Shown here piece after piece: positions 31,912 through 44,199 of a DNA stretch of 64,000 nucleotides. Numbering within the stretch: position 1 is the first letter of the stretch; each line of letters begins with the position of its first letter. The DNA is from Meandrina meandrites (taxonomy: Eukaryota > Cnidaria > Anthozoa > Scleractinia > Meandrinidae): assembly GCA_963693305.1 (NCBI GenBank), contig OY855903.1:21831755-21895754 (forward strand), given 5' to 3'. A program made the translations under genes and the position numbers. A model generated the notes under the pieces. That model did not search any database, was not told where the DNA came from, and saw only the letters and a list, made by a program, of their open reading frames with translations.

Positions 31912-34337
31912 TTAGTTCGTGGGACTGGACGGCTTCGTAATCACAGATTCTCTCACTTCTAATGACTCAGCACTTGTTATCATTAATGAAGGCGTGTTTA
32001 TGTTGCTAACACCCGCTACTCCATAAAGTCCCGAGCTTGGTCTGAGATCACTCAAGACTGTTATATTCTCGGTTGGAACAGTCAGGAAAGATGGCTGACG
32101 GTCAGTTCGCTGCCAAGTGGAAGCACCCAGGCGTGATGGATTCAAACTTGCGCTGGCGTTGCCTCCAATGTTGGTACTAATGGAACCACCTCTGAATAAC
32201 TTTCTGAGTATGATTCTGAACTCGTTTGACCTGAACATGTAAATGATCGGGTTGAGAGCGCTGTTTATTCCCATCAGCACAACAAAGGCACTGCGGAGGG
32301 CGTTAGGAACTCGGCTGGGACCGAGTTTACTCGTGAGAAGAACGCACACGAATCCTGGGAGATAGCACAACGCGAACGCACCAATCACCATTACTGTAAG
32401 AAAAAACAGGTTGAACAAATTACCAACTGACTTGCTCTTGCTGGAAGAGCGGAAGTTCATGACGTGGGATTCAAAGTGATATCCGTGAAGACAGTATAAT
32501 CCAACCTCGTTCCCAGGGCTTTTCCCTTTTTCGTGGGGCCCACGAAGGGAAAAGCCCTGGGAACGAGGTTGAGTATAATCACCCAGCTTTGCTTACGTAA
32601 GCGCGTAGGACTCGCTGATCTTTACGAAATTTGTCGTGCAATGCAACACTGAAGTGTTGAGTTTTCTTGGACTGAGGATGCACGTGTTTGCTTGGTATGC
32701 ACCAAGACCCTTTGAGTGGAGTCAAATACATTTTTTACTCCATCGCCATGCGATCTACTTACGGCCACTTCGACTAGCGCAAGGACAATTTTCTTACATT
32801 AGCGCCACGTACCAATTACTCTTGTTATTCCTACGCTTTCTTAGAACAAATTGAAACACACTTAGCTCTAATATACCTGATTATAGAAATTGGAAATAAA
32901 CGTGACTTAAATTAACGCGAAGTTAAGAAAAACTCGCTTTCCAATAAAGAGGATTAACGCGAAAGAGGTACTAAAATTTTAAAATGATGGAAATTAACGC
33001 GACCACACAAAGAAATAGAACTTGTAGAGACAACAGGAACAAACTTAGTGTAACACACTGTTAACGAGGTAACAAAATTCAAAACCCAAAGGAATCTCGC
33101 TACTTCGAGCGTTCCCTTCAGCGCCAAAGATATCGGCGGACCTCCACCCTGATAAAGCAATACTTAAAAAAAAATCAAATTAACGCTCCACTTAATTAAT
33201 GGCGCCGAAATTAACGCTCACAAAAATTAACGCGACGTAAATTAACGCGAATTTTCCAAATTAGAGCTAATTTCATTAACGGTTAATTTTCTATAATAAG
33301 GTAGATCAAAAATATCATAATATAGATCGAAAATATGTTCTTCATTTAGTGTGGCCCCGAGCTTCAAATTCCGTAAACATAACCGGGCATGATGGAGCGT
33401 AGGACTATTGATTCTTGCAACGCGTGATCCACACACTTGATATTCACATCACACGTGCATGACGCAACTTACCAATAGCGACTTCTACTGAAATATCCGT
33501 AAAATGGCTAAGAATTATTAAACCTCCGGTCAGGATCTTCTTACCTATCGTCTTCATCCATTTTATCTCTTTCCTCTTCTTCCTCCTTAATTCAGCAGTC
33601 TCGGGATTCAGATGCTCCCCTGGCTCGACTCGGTTACTTTGAAACCACGAGATCTTGGCGATGTGGCCGTACACCAATAATATCACCACAAAAGGAATCG
33701 CAACGAAGAGGGTGATGTTAAAGGCAAGATGGATTTTGTGCAACAAGGACGGTTCGCCGGTGGACTCAGAGCAGCCAATGATGCTCGTCCTGAACAGAGC
33801 GCTGTCGCTATCGCCATAAAACACGGGTAGGATCACTATAGAAATCACCGGAGCACCCCAGGCCACCAACAACGCTAGTTTGACGTGGGTTGTGGTAACG
33901 ATAGCGGTGTACCTTAGAGGATAAGCGATGGCAATGTAGCGATCGCAACTGAGAAGACAGATATGAGCAATACTGACATACGAGAGTGCTCCTAACAACA
34001 CCAAGAAATGTTCGCATACTTTGTTCGCGGCTTCAAAGTCGTACAGCCAAATCAAACGAAAGAGAAGGAACGACGACAATGAAAAGTCGGACACTGCTAA
34101 GCTGGCCAGAATAGGACTGCCTGGTCGTTGTCGGAGGGAGCAAACGCGAGAAATGGCCAGACAAACACATATGTTACCGAGCAAGTTTGCCACGAACGTA
34201 GGGCTCAGAACAGCGGTTTGTATAGCTGTGGGGACGGTGCCTGGAGGGGACGCAGTAAAGCCAGAACCAGAACTGCGAGAAGCGTCGACGGAATCGCTCA
34301 TATCAGTGTGCATGGCGCTCGTCCGTTCGGGCTGCAC
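31912..34337 (-). CDS. Rhodopsin-family (class A) GPCR, two exons, 424 aa
   Basis: Exon 1 is 34337-33545 and exon 2 is 32393-31912 (GTAAGA donor, TTCTTACAG acceptor, phase 1; 1275 bases). Seven membrane segments are seen: TM1 ~42-63 (LLGN, N55), TM2 ~76-98 (LAVSD, D84), TM3 ~108-130 with C108, DRY at 132-134, TM4 ~152-174, C189 in extracellular loop 2, TM5 ~203-225, TM6 ~265-285 and TM7 with NPIIY at 312-316. TM6 has FALCYLP in place of the usual CWxP. The cytoplasmic tail is about 100 residues. Codon 13 (ATG at 34301) aligns with the start of the paralogue at 40895 and could be the real start. The ligand is not predictable; amine- or adenosine-like receptors are the nearest in pattern, and it is an orphan here. 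AATAAA lies about 120 bases after the stop. The intron holds a small MITE and an ATTAACGC-rich block. Confidence 0.88.
32501..32571. mobile_element. 71-bp perfect hairpin MITE with 9-bp target duplication
   Basis: CAACCTCGTTCCCAGGGCTT at the left is matched by its exact reverse complement at the right, with GGGAAAAG pairing further in. The flanks are AGTATAATC on both sides (32492-32500 and 32571-32579, give or take one base). A 9-bp duplication points to a Mutator-like transposase acting on it. It lies in the GPCR intron. Confidence 0.8.
32905..33255. repeat. Block with seven ATTAACGC motifs in the GPCR intron
   Basis: ATTAACGCG or ATTAACGCT, mostly preceded by AA, occurs near 32911, 32951, 32991, 33178, 33208, 33224 and 33240, with a related CATTAACGGTTAA near 33273. 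Spacing is irregular, so this is not a simple tandem repeat. Ends resembling each other in inverse orientation (ATTATAGAAATTGGAAA near 32880 and TTTTCTATAATAAGG near 33287) suggest a transposon with subterminal motifs. Confidence 0.6.
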
Positions 34338-37300
34338 GTTATCAGTAGCGGCTGAATATGCAATTGACGTGAAAGACTATATTTTTTTGAAAATAGTTCG
34401 TTTTTAGTGGTTCAAGTTCATTTCCTCTTCATTGTGCAAACGGCTGTCCTATTTAGGTCATCAAAAAGACGAAATCGTTTGTGATTATATAAATTTAGCG
34501 CAATCGACTTTTTTGGGAGAAACCTGCACGTCCAACGCAAGAAACTAACTACAGCTTTCTAAAACGTTTATGCCTGCAAAAAGTAGACTAAATTGAATTC
34601 GGAGCTACATTTTATCTGTAAGAGCTTACTTCAATTTATTTAATGAGAAAAGCGCGGCACAATAGCAATAAATTAAGGGCCATTGTTAAGCTTCCGCCAC
34701 AACATTTACTTTCAAATTAGACGAAAAGGTGTTTAAAAGTTCAATGTGTTTAAATGTGCAGCCGATTTTAACTCGGAAAATGAAGCAGTTTTCTTTCTTT
34801 ATTCCTCTTTTCGGGACAAAAACGGTTAGGTTTTCTCAGTTGAAAATGAAACTGACTAAAATTTCGTGTAAACAGAAAACGGGCAACTTTCGCTAAAGTT
34901 ATTCTAATCCATCTCTCTTAAGGCGTCTTTGTCTTTCTTTGTCTTTCTAAAAACAACATGCCATAGTGTGTTTATTCACAGTCCGCAGTGCTAATATATA
35001 TTTATATAAAGGAAGCCCCCGCAAACGTTTGTTGATCAGTTTTGTACTAAAGAGTAACGAGTCAACGTTTTTGCATTTTTGTTTGTAAACTTTTCACCGT
35101 AAGTGCAACCGGTCTAGATGCCGGTCTAGATGGGAAAATCTAGACCGCGGTCAATATCGATTTTAGCCAATCAAATTCGCGAATCTGGTAGTTCCCAGTC
35201 CTAGTGAGACACGGCCATATAATAATAAAGCAATATTGATCATAACACCGTGACACAATAGCTATCAGTTCGAACTCCTACTTAAAGTGACATGCATGCA
35301 CTTGAATGTTGAAAGTAATTCCCGTTTGCTTTGGTTTTGCGTAACTTCCCTTTGGGATGAGGCCGAAGGTCGAATCAACTATCACCTTATAGAAATCACG
35401 AGCTCACAATCTAATTGGTAATTGTGATATCATATAGTTTATTATTATTAAAAATGGTGTGGCCTTTAAAGGCTTAATAAAAAGCATAAGTAGAAGTTTA
35501 TAAACAATTTTATACTCAAACTTGAACTAAAGTTATAATCAAAGAGGATTACGTGTATATATGTAGATGTTTGCGTTGACTATGAGAGACCAATTCATTG
35601 GCCCTTAATTTGCTCTGTATCGCACTCACGATTTATTCTTGCATTCGATTTTATTTTTCTGAAACAGGTTTTGAATTTTTCGATATTTGAATTCGGGATC
35701 TCTCTTGCAGTAAAAACTAAAATAGACTGAACAGTATATTTTGTTATAACTGTGAATAATTCACCCAGATAATAGCAAGGACCCTGTAAAGCATAGTAGT
35801 CTAATCCGGCCCCTTCGGCTGCTATCTAATTAAACATAAGGATCCAGGTTGGAAATTTCAAAATCTTGTATTCTGGTCATTTCCAAATTTCAAGTTCGCT
35901 GTGATTATAAAAGCATAAGCTTATCATTATTTTTCGTTTATTTCCTGATCTGTCGTCAAAGATACCGTAGTTCTCGATTTCTAAATCCTGGGTCTTCAAG
36001 ATCGAGGTGTAATAAAATAAGCCTTCAAGAATTTATTTGAGGTATAATAAGCAACATGAACACTGAACACTTATTTTAATCTTAATCTAATTTATTCAAT
36101 TTGGCACCTCTACTTTTAGTATAAATTAGTTTTCTTTTCGTACGCATTCTTAACTTAAAAATGGTGCCAGGATGACACCGAAACGTCGTTGTTCAGTATT
36201 TTCGCTAATCTTTATAAAATTATTAACTATAATAAGCAAGCTGTTAAAAATAATTGACAAAAACCATTGCTTCACAAACGGGCCAGGTTTCGAGAAATCG
36301 AGAAAATACGATATATATGAGAATCCCATTAAATATAGTTGGTGCAGTAATTATGTATAAACTTTGGGCAGTTGGAATTTTACGAGATTTGCTATCGGTG
36401 TGAACGTCAATCTGTTTGTGCTATTATTTGTTACATTTGGTTCACAGACCGAAACCTCTTTTTCAAGCCAAAGTTTTTCAGAAAAGAAGAACGCTGGTTC
36501 AAACAGGGAATTCCCCTTTTATTGGGCTCCTTCTTGCTTTAATAAAAGAAGTCGTGGATTAGGCATATGACATGGCCGTCAAATTAATTGAAATATAAAA
36601 ATAACTGCTTAAAACAGTGAAGGGACATATTAATAACACAGTAAATATAAAAGAAGACGAGGACAGAAATTGAAGACAATATATTAAAATGATTTTGATG
36701 TCAGTCTTTTATGTTCGTCTGACTCGCTTGTTTGTAGCTTAGTTTTAATTATAACGTCCGCGAGACGTTATGGGTTTGTTTGACATTTTTTAATTCCATA
36801 TTGGTTATATGTCCCATGTGATTTGGTGCTTCCTTACTTGTAAACGAATTACTTGTTTTATCAGTTTTAAGTCATTTGTCTGACTACAACCTTGTTGAAG
36901 CAAAGTCAAATAAGAAATAACTGGAGAATGTGCTGATTCTGTGAGCTTGGTTGATAAAAGAAATCAGAATTGGGAAGCTAACTTGAATACACTTATGAAG
37001 GTGGTAAAGGCGGGCGAGGGGCGGGGGGGGGGGGGTTCTACATCACGTCTCACTGAAAAATATAACAGCTATTTTACGATTTGCGAGGAAGAAAGGCCTT
37101 TCACGGATCACAAAAAAAACCTACCATCCTCATTCATTCTCGAATATTCAAGCTCAAATGGATCAGAGCGTTTTCAAAAAGTAATCCACAAACAGAGAGA
37201 AATCAATGCGCACAGTTCAAACAATAGACGCGCAGTTATTGTTATGTTAAACAACTTTTAATTGATTAACACACTTAGCGATAGTTTCAGATGTTGATTT

Positions 37301-37609
37301 ACTGATGCTTATCGGGGAGTCGCAAGTGAGGGATAAGATGTCTAAGATCAAAATTGTGATTTGAATTTAAATTGCCGGCAGATTTCTATCTCGTCTAGCG
37401 GTCGCTTACAAAATTAACAGAACCGAAACGAGTCTCTGACCCATTTTAAAGTACTTTCCGATCGATAGCATTCACCCCTTTAACGGCGAGTGAGAATCAA
37501 GAGTTTATTACTCCCTTATTATAATACAGTTTAATTTGTACGCGCGTGCTGATTGACTAAAACCATTATAAATTTTACGAGTAATTTTTCCCATTTTACA
37601 AAGGTTTGG
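34338..37609. other. Intergenic region between the diverging GPCR genes, first part
   Basis: No gene was recognised. It contains a short inverted motif pair (GCCGGTCTAGAT / ATCTAGACCGCGGTC near 35110-35155), the Penelope-type hairpin at 36160-36195, and a G11 tract near 37022. It presumably includes the minus-strand GPCR promoter next to 34337. Confidence 0.4.
36160..36195 (+). other. Hairpin followed by CGAAACGTCGTTG, Penelope-like end
   Basis: GGTG pairs with CACC around CCAGGATGA, followed directly by GAAACGTCGTTG. The same tail CGAAACGTCGTTG after a hairpin is found at the end of the Penelope-like element at 48401-48432 (minus strand). It is probably the solitary end of another copy. A hammerhead core is not complete. 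Confidence 0.4.
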
Positions 37610-39215
37610 TGACTGTTGAGCAGCTAAATCTATTTTGAATATAAAAACAGCCCCCGATATACCACAGAGTTCAAGTAAAGCAAGGGAGGAGGGGCAATGG
37701 CTGAATTATCACTGCAAATACCTTCTCGAATATATTAATATTTAAGACGCTAGTTCGCAAAATATTTGGTGATTACTGTTTGTCTTTTTAAGGTAGTTGT
37801 TCTCTTCAAAACAAGAACATGGTAATAAACGGGGTAATAAATTCTTGCTGGGGGGAGGGGATGGGCGCGTGCACTCTACACAAAACATGGAATATCTTCT
37901 ATGTAGTACGCTACCATCAACAAGGGTATTTAAAAATTACACACTAATTGGGAAGGTTAACACGGTTTGTTTGCACGTGTGTAGTATCTGTCTCGAATTA
38001 AGGCCTCTTCATTTGAAGCCATCACCAAGGCATGGAAAGCGGCGAGGATACAAAATTATCGTCTTTCGCTTATTCGTGATCACTAGATTTTGAAAGTAAT
38101 TCCATTAACTGGCAACGCACTTTACTTATCATGGGTCTCAGTGAAAGACAATGAAAAACGTGACTGTAATATAAGAACACGTGTAAGTGTAAGTGGCCAT
38201 GATGAAACGTCAAGCTACTTTGGTGATTGTTGTCCTTTCGTCAAGGAGGTTTTCAGTAGGTTGCTGCAAATAAAAAATTCTATCGAACCATACTTTTTTG
38301 GTATTGAAATATCTAAACTGAAATTACAATATTTAGCTCAAGTTGATTTTGTTTTTATCTTCGACCTTACGCATAATTGCTCCTCCACACTTCCCTCTCT
38401 TTGTAACACAGGCATTGAACATCGATTTAAAAATAAGTGATGTTAATCGCCTTTACATCTTTTCACCTGGTGTAAAGAAAAGAAGCGGTTTTAAGACAGA
38501 TTAAAAGGATTATTAGTATTTTGGATAAGTGTTGTAATGAAAATGTGCCATTTCCTGTTTACGCGAAGATTTCAGTTATTTCTTATCATAATTAATCAAC
38601 TGAACGCTTCGAACATTAATTTTATCATCTAGTATATTCGCCCAGTATGTTACCACAAATTTTCAGTTTTCATTCAACATTTACTTCACGTTCTGAGAAG
38701 TTTGGGACATACTTTTAAGTCAATGTTATAACATAATAAGAAATAAGAAATAAAACATTAAACATGCAGCCACATGAAAAATCACTCTCAATTTTCTGCC
38801 ATTGTCCTTCGGGTATTGTGTCTATTTATATTGTTAAATAAACTGAATGAAGTACGCTCCAATATTTCAATAAGTTGTTCTACATCCTGGCCATGAGATT
38901 CTCAGGGAACGCATTTTTTGTGCGTTATGCCGAGCAAGTTTCTTTTCTTTTTCTTTTAACTGAGAGGTCGATTCGTGTTAAAAGCACTCTCAATTTTTAT
39001 TATTTGAATCTTTCCCCTTCTTGCGACTATTTAAATTCGAAAAATGTTCGCGCGATACAAATAACGAGGAAATTGAGCCGCAAAATTAAGAAAAGAACTG
39101 TTTTCGAAGAAATCAGGTGATAATAATACAGCGTGCAGACGCGGTGATCAAGCGCCGAACACGGGTTTCAGTAAGACATCGGTGCTGGGTTTTTAAACCA
39201 ATTGCATTTGGGCGG
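37610..39215 (+). repeat. Duplicated GPCR upstream block, copy without receptor
   Basis: It shares ordered landmarks with 39700-40894: TTGAGCAGCTAAA, CATGGGTCTCAGTGA (38132), TTTGGTGATTGTT (38219), TTTTCAGTAGGTTGCTGCAA, GAAAATGTGCCATTTCCTGT (38539) and CAGTAAGACATCG (39170). The last match ends with AAACCAAT, exactly where the second copy begins its receptor coding sequence. What follows here (about 39200-39250) shows only a faint trace (CACTGTCTCCACA against CACCGTCTCCACA) and no receptor. Confidence 0.7.
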
Positions 39216-39699
39216 TACCTTCGACTCTTCTCCGCACTGTCTCCACAACAACGTGGAATAATCAAATTCTGTTTTATTTATTTTTTTTATTTTTTTTATT
39301 ATTATTTTCTTTGGCTTTTGAGTGCATCTAGGGATTCGCGAAATTTTTATCATGAAGTTAAATATAAAATTGATTTCTCTTCTTTTCTAAACGACCTGTA
39401 GTCAATTGACGTTGTCATCATTGTATTTTACTGAGCTTGCGGGGACAGTTTTCGCGTACAGTAAGAAGCGGCATGACATGGTTAATTATAAAAAAGCATC
39501 ACTTACCAACGCATACATTGTCTGCTTAACAAGTTGCGAGAACATAGTTTCTTTTTCCCCCTATCCATTCCCCCACTCTCCCACCCGAATATTGAACTAT
39601 CCATTTCGAATTCAAGAATTAATGGGATCTTGCAATCACTTTTCCCTTAAATAATCAATAACTACTTTGTTATTGGTACGAATGTTTGGCCCATTTTCG

Positions 39700-40894
39700 C
39701 CGTATAATTACTCTTTTTTTCTTGAGGGTTGCGCGACTCACAGTTGAACAGCTAAACCATTAAAAAAGGCTGTCGAAAAGGGCCTAAGCAAGGATTTCCA
39801 ATTTTTGCCACCGTAATTTGATAAGACCGATCATCATTGTTGGTATTTGAACAAAAATTTTTATCGAGTGATCGAGAAACTGGCAATGCAATTTACTGAT
39901 CATGGGTCTCAGTGATAAGAGACGGAAAAGAACAAAGTGAAAAAAAACGTGACTGAAAGAGCAAGTATAAAGTGGACACGTGATTCCAGTTACCTCAACA
40001 CAAAGTAGAAGAAATAAAGGAAACGTAGGAGGCAGCTTTTAACGCCAAACACCGCAATTACACAATGTTTGGTGATTGTTATTCAATCAATAAAAACACT
40101 AATTTAAATATGTTGGCATTTCGCCAAGAAGTTTTCAGCAGGACCCTGCAAATAAAAATTGCTATACAGCAGTACTTTCTCGACTTTTTTTCAAGTTTTA
40201 AATATTTTAACTTGAATATATTTTTTTTTATGCTGGACTTGGCATATGCTTTTCCCACATTTCCCTCTTTTAAAAAATCAGTTTAAAAATAAAGAATGTT
40301 CACGTAATAGCCCTTGCCTCTCCTCACCTGGCATAAAGAAAGAAAGAGGTTTCAAGACAGATTACTGGTGAACATTATTAGTACTTTGAATAACTGTGGT
40401 AAGGAAAATGTGCCATTTCCTGTTTACGCATGCGAAGGTTTCAGTGTTAATATCTCAATGGAACTAAGCTCTTCGATCATAAACTTCATCATTTATTTGG
40501 CATCACTTATACTCAACGACGTTATTTTAAATGTCAATTTTCCGGTTTCATTTAATTTTTATTTCACATTCGGAGAAGTTTAAAACATACTGACGTAGAT
40601 AGTAAAGTTCAGTAAAGTTCCCCCGCACCCCCGCCCCTCCCCCCTCCCCCCTCCCAAAAAGAAACAAGAAAATTGAAAACTCACAAAAGATTTCTTTTAT
40701 TTTTGTGATGGTCTGAATGAGGAGGCCTTTTGCACAATAGCTAGGAAATGAACCTGACCAACTGAAAAAGGACAATTTTCAAAGAAATATATTCTTTTAA
40801 CCCGTTGCGTTAAACCAGACACTGCTGATCATCGGTTTGTGAGTGCCGCACACGAGTTGCAGTAAGACATCGATCAAGGACGTTTCAAACCAAT
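39700..40894 (+). repeat. Duplicated GPCR upstream block, copy next to the receptor
   Basis: Direct copy of 37610-39215 with deletions; it ends at the start codon of the receptor at 40895. It probably contains that gene's promoter and leader. A C-rich tract (CCCCCTCCCCCCTCCC) near 40637 is specific to this copy. Confidence 0.7.
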
Positions 40895-42185
40895 ATGAGC
40901 GATTCCGTCGACGTTTCTCGCAGTTCTGGTTCTGGCTTTACTGCGTCCCCTCCAGGCACCGTCTCCACAGCTATACAAACCGCTGTTCTGAGCCCTACGT
41001 TCGTGGCAAACTTGCTCGGTAACATATGTGTTTGCCTGGCCATTTCTCGCGTTCGCTCCCTCCGACAAAACCCGGGCAGTTCTATTCTGGCCAGCTTAGC
41101 AGTGTCCGACTTTTCATTGTCGTCGTTCCTTATCTTTCGTTTGATTTGGTTGTACGACTTTGAAGCTGCAAACAAAGTATGCGAACATTTCTTGGTGTTG
41201 TTAGGAGCACTCTCGTATGTCAGTATTGTTCATATCTGTCTTCTCAGCTGCGATCGCTACATTGCCATCGCTCATCCTCTGAGGTACACCGACATCGTTA
41301 CCACAACCCGCGTCAGACTGGCCTTGTTGGTGGCTTGGGGTGCTCCGGTTATTTCTATGGTGATCCTACCCCTATTTTATGGCGATAGCGACAGCGCTCT
41401 GTTCAGGACGAGCGTCATTGGCTGCTCTGAGTCCACCGGCGAACCGTCCTTGTTGCACCAAATCCATCTTGCCTTCAACATGCTCCTCTTCGTTGCGATT
41501 CCTTTTGTGGTGATATTATTTGTGTACGGTCACATCGCTAAGATTTCCTGGTTTCAGAGCAACCGAGTCGAGCCTGGCGAAAATCTGAATCCCGAAACGG
41601 CCGAATTAAGGAGGTAGAAGAGGAAAGAGATGAAATGGATGAAGACGATAGGTAAGGACAGCTTGTCTGTTTTGAAAATGCTGTCTTCTTGTAGAAAATA
41701 TAATTTCAGGGGTCATGGTCCGGTGATAGGTTTGAACATAGCTCAAGAATGACGCAAACAAGAACGTGCGATAAATACAGTAATTACCTTGTACAATTGT
41801 CACTTTTGTTGTTTTTACAGCAATGGTGATTGGCGCATTTGCCTTCTGCTATATCCCAGCATTTGTCGGTATCCTGGTCACGGCCAAACTTGGTCCCAGT
41901 CGAGTCCCCAACGCACTCCGTTCTGCCGTTGTGGTGATGATTGTCATCAACAGCGCTCTTAACCCAATCATTTACACGTTCAGGTCGAACGAGTTCAAGC
42001 GCTTCTTCAAGAAAATTTTCACAGGTGCTTCTCGTGAGCCCAACAACGCCACTGACACTGCAGTTACACGCTTGGGTGCTACCACATGCGCAGTACAGAG
42101 TGATCTGCCATCGACGCTTCCCAGTCACCCAGTTGCAAGTCCGACACCCGTAGAATCACGTGACCCAAGATCGGTTTGTATGTGA
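40895..42185 (+). pseudogene. Class A GPCR paralogue with a premature stop in intracellular loop 3
   Basis: Exon 1 is 40895-41651 and exon 2 is 41821-42185, with the same splice positions and phase as the gene at 31912-34337. The TM1-TM5 region is nearly identical to that gene, with DRY intact. At 41615-41617 an AAG Lys codon of the sister gene is TAG, ending the protein at 240 residues just after TM5. Beyond it the frame is open again through TM6 (VIGAFAFCYIP) and TM7 (NPIIYTFRSNEF) to a stop at 42183-42185, with no further damage. The tail is shorter than the sister's and has different sequence. A single nonsense change in an otherwise sound gene suggests recent loss, an allele, readthrough, or a sequencing error. 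A truncated five-helix product would not be expected to signal. AATAAA lies at 42883. Confidence 0.85.
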
Positions 42186-44199
42186 CTGGATTTTAAACTT
42201 CGATTGTTAAATACTCTGCCTGTAAAAAAGATCAAGTGGTGGGAACACGTGATTGATTTACCTTATGCAGGCTGTCAGAAAGAATAACGACGGCGAAAGG
42301 GTTAAGAGAATGGACTGGGAACTACGAAGAGTGAAAGACTTGCTCTCGTTTTATTCCCTTTCACACGCCACAATGCGGCCATTTTTCTTACAAGCTGAGA
42401 GCCTGGGAGAGAGTAGACTTTGACTGATTCAAGTGGTGAGAATAGGCCAAAATTGTAACTATCATCTGAGAAATGACGCGTGTTTAATTGATAGCTGGAG
42501 AGAAAGGCCCTGAAATTTTGGCTGATAGCTGAGAAATGGGTCGAAATGTTGGCTGATAGCTGAGAATTCGCCGAACGTTTAATACAAAACTCATAGTTTA
42601 CCGTCCAGACCCTCGTTTATCACTGTGGAGCTCGTTTACCAGACTGACTTTCAGGGGGTTAGTAAAGACCCTCGGTTTCTTCGAAGCAATCGATCGAACT
42701 GTCACAAATAGTAACTTGAAGATAAGAGTAAAATGCCCACAATACCTAGTAAATGTAAATCGCTTAATTCAATAATTAACATGATTGAAGTGTTGCTTAA
42801 CTTAATGATTTCAAGGCGTAGTGACCCGCCATTTAATGTACATGCAAAACCCAAAAATTGTATATGGATCAAGATGATACTCAATAAATATATAGTTTAA
42901 GAATATAAAATAATTGTGTACCTAATTTACTTGGAAATTTACATATAACGAAATTTATTTTCAACGAGTGACCAATTATTATTTTTTCGGTTTCTTTTTA
43001 TTAATTTGATTGTACTGCTTGATCATGAAAAATGGTGTCATGAACAACTAAACAACTGTCACACGAGGTTTGAGGTTTGGGTTTTGATTCTCTTACATTA
43101 CTGTACTCAAATATGCAATAGGCCGATGACAAGTCTTCCCTTACCAAACCAACAATGTTCTTAAAGTGATTTTAAACTGTTTTGGAAGTATTTTAAAGCC
43201 ACTATAGGGTATTTTGGTGATATCTTGTAAAAAAGTTTAAATTTTACTCAGTGTTGGAACTGTATTATAGACTTGGTTAAAAAGGAATTTTGTGACACTG
43301 GAAGGATTTTCCATCTGCTTTTAATGTAACCAAACGCTAGAAGAATTCATTATTTAAAAAACTTAAGGTGAAATTTTGCTTTCTGAGCCTTAAAGCGCGA
43401 ACTACAGCAAAAACTACGAAGATTTCCGAAGACTTCACGAAAACGTTTCAAAATGACCGCGCACTGAAATGGAAGGAATGGATCAAGCTTTGAATTTTGT
43501 GACGTAATAGTTTTATTTTAGGGCTTTGCGATCGAAGAGGCGATCGTCGTTTAAAGAGCGAATAATGTAAAGTTTGAGAGTTTCAGTCAGTCTGAGTAAT
43601 TCAAATAATTCTGAAAGGATGTAAGCTTTTTTTAAAAGTTGTTATATTTTTTAATACATTGGAATCCAGTTTCAAAGATTAATAATTATCAAAGCACTGA
43701 GTAAAATTGTAAGCATTGTACGATATAGGAGGTTTTCAAACACTGGATGGCGTATAAAAATCATCAGTCTGCTCAGCTGGGTATAGAAAAATTAATTTTG
43801 TTATATACCCCAAGTGAAATGCAGTTTTTTGGATTTGCACGTAATTCTTATCAGGACGTGTGCGGCTTGCATAGGATGTGGCCAAAAGCCACATCCAAGA
43901 TTGAATTCACTGTTTCTTTTCCGTACTCGTGAGTCACACAAAACACAACAATAAATTTGTACTCAAAAATTTAACTTGAATGTAAGGATATTTCTTAATG
44001 CAAATTCGAAACCGCAAAAGCGTCACACAGGGTAAAACTTTCAATGAATAAATTCGTGTCGTTTTATTTTTCAACTGAAGGAAAATTCAATGTTGAAATG
44101 AGTACAGAGCGTTTACACACTGTTCCTGTGGACACTGTGAGTTCTGTTTGTATTAGCTGTTTTTTGGTCCATATTTATGTTAGAAGATTATCGCGCGAA
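42186..44199. other. 3' flank of the GPCR paralogue, no gene seen
   Basis: Contains three copies of a TGATAGCTG-GAGA/AGAAA motif near 42490-42570 and a possible polyadenylation signal at 42883-42888. No coding sequence is recognised up to the start of the satellite. Confidence 0.4.

Noticed and set aside
33808..34407. Frames of 60-130 codons on both strands over the GPCR exon
   Set aside because: They are alternative frames of the real receptor exon; the same shadows appear over the paralogue at 40874-41388.
35100..35160. Inverted TCTAGA-containing motifs as a regulatory site
   Set aside because: Short and imperfect, with no flanking evidence; noted only as part of the intergenic region.
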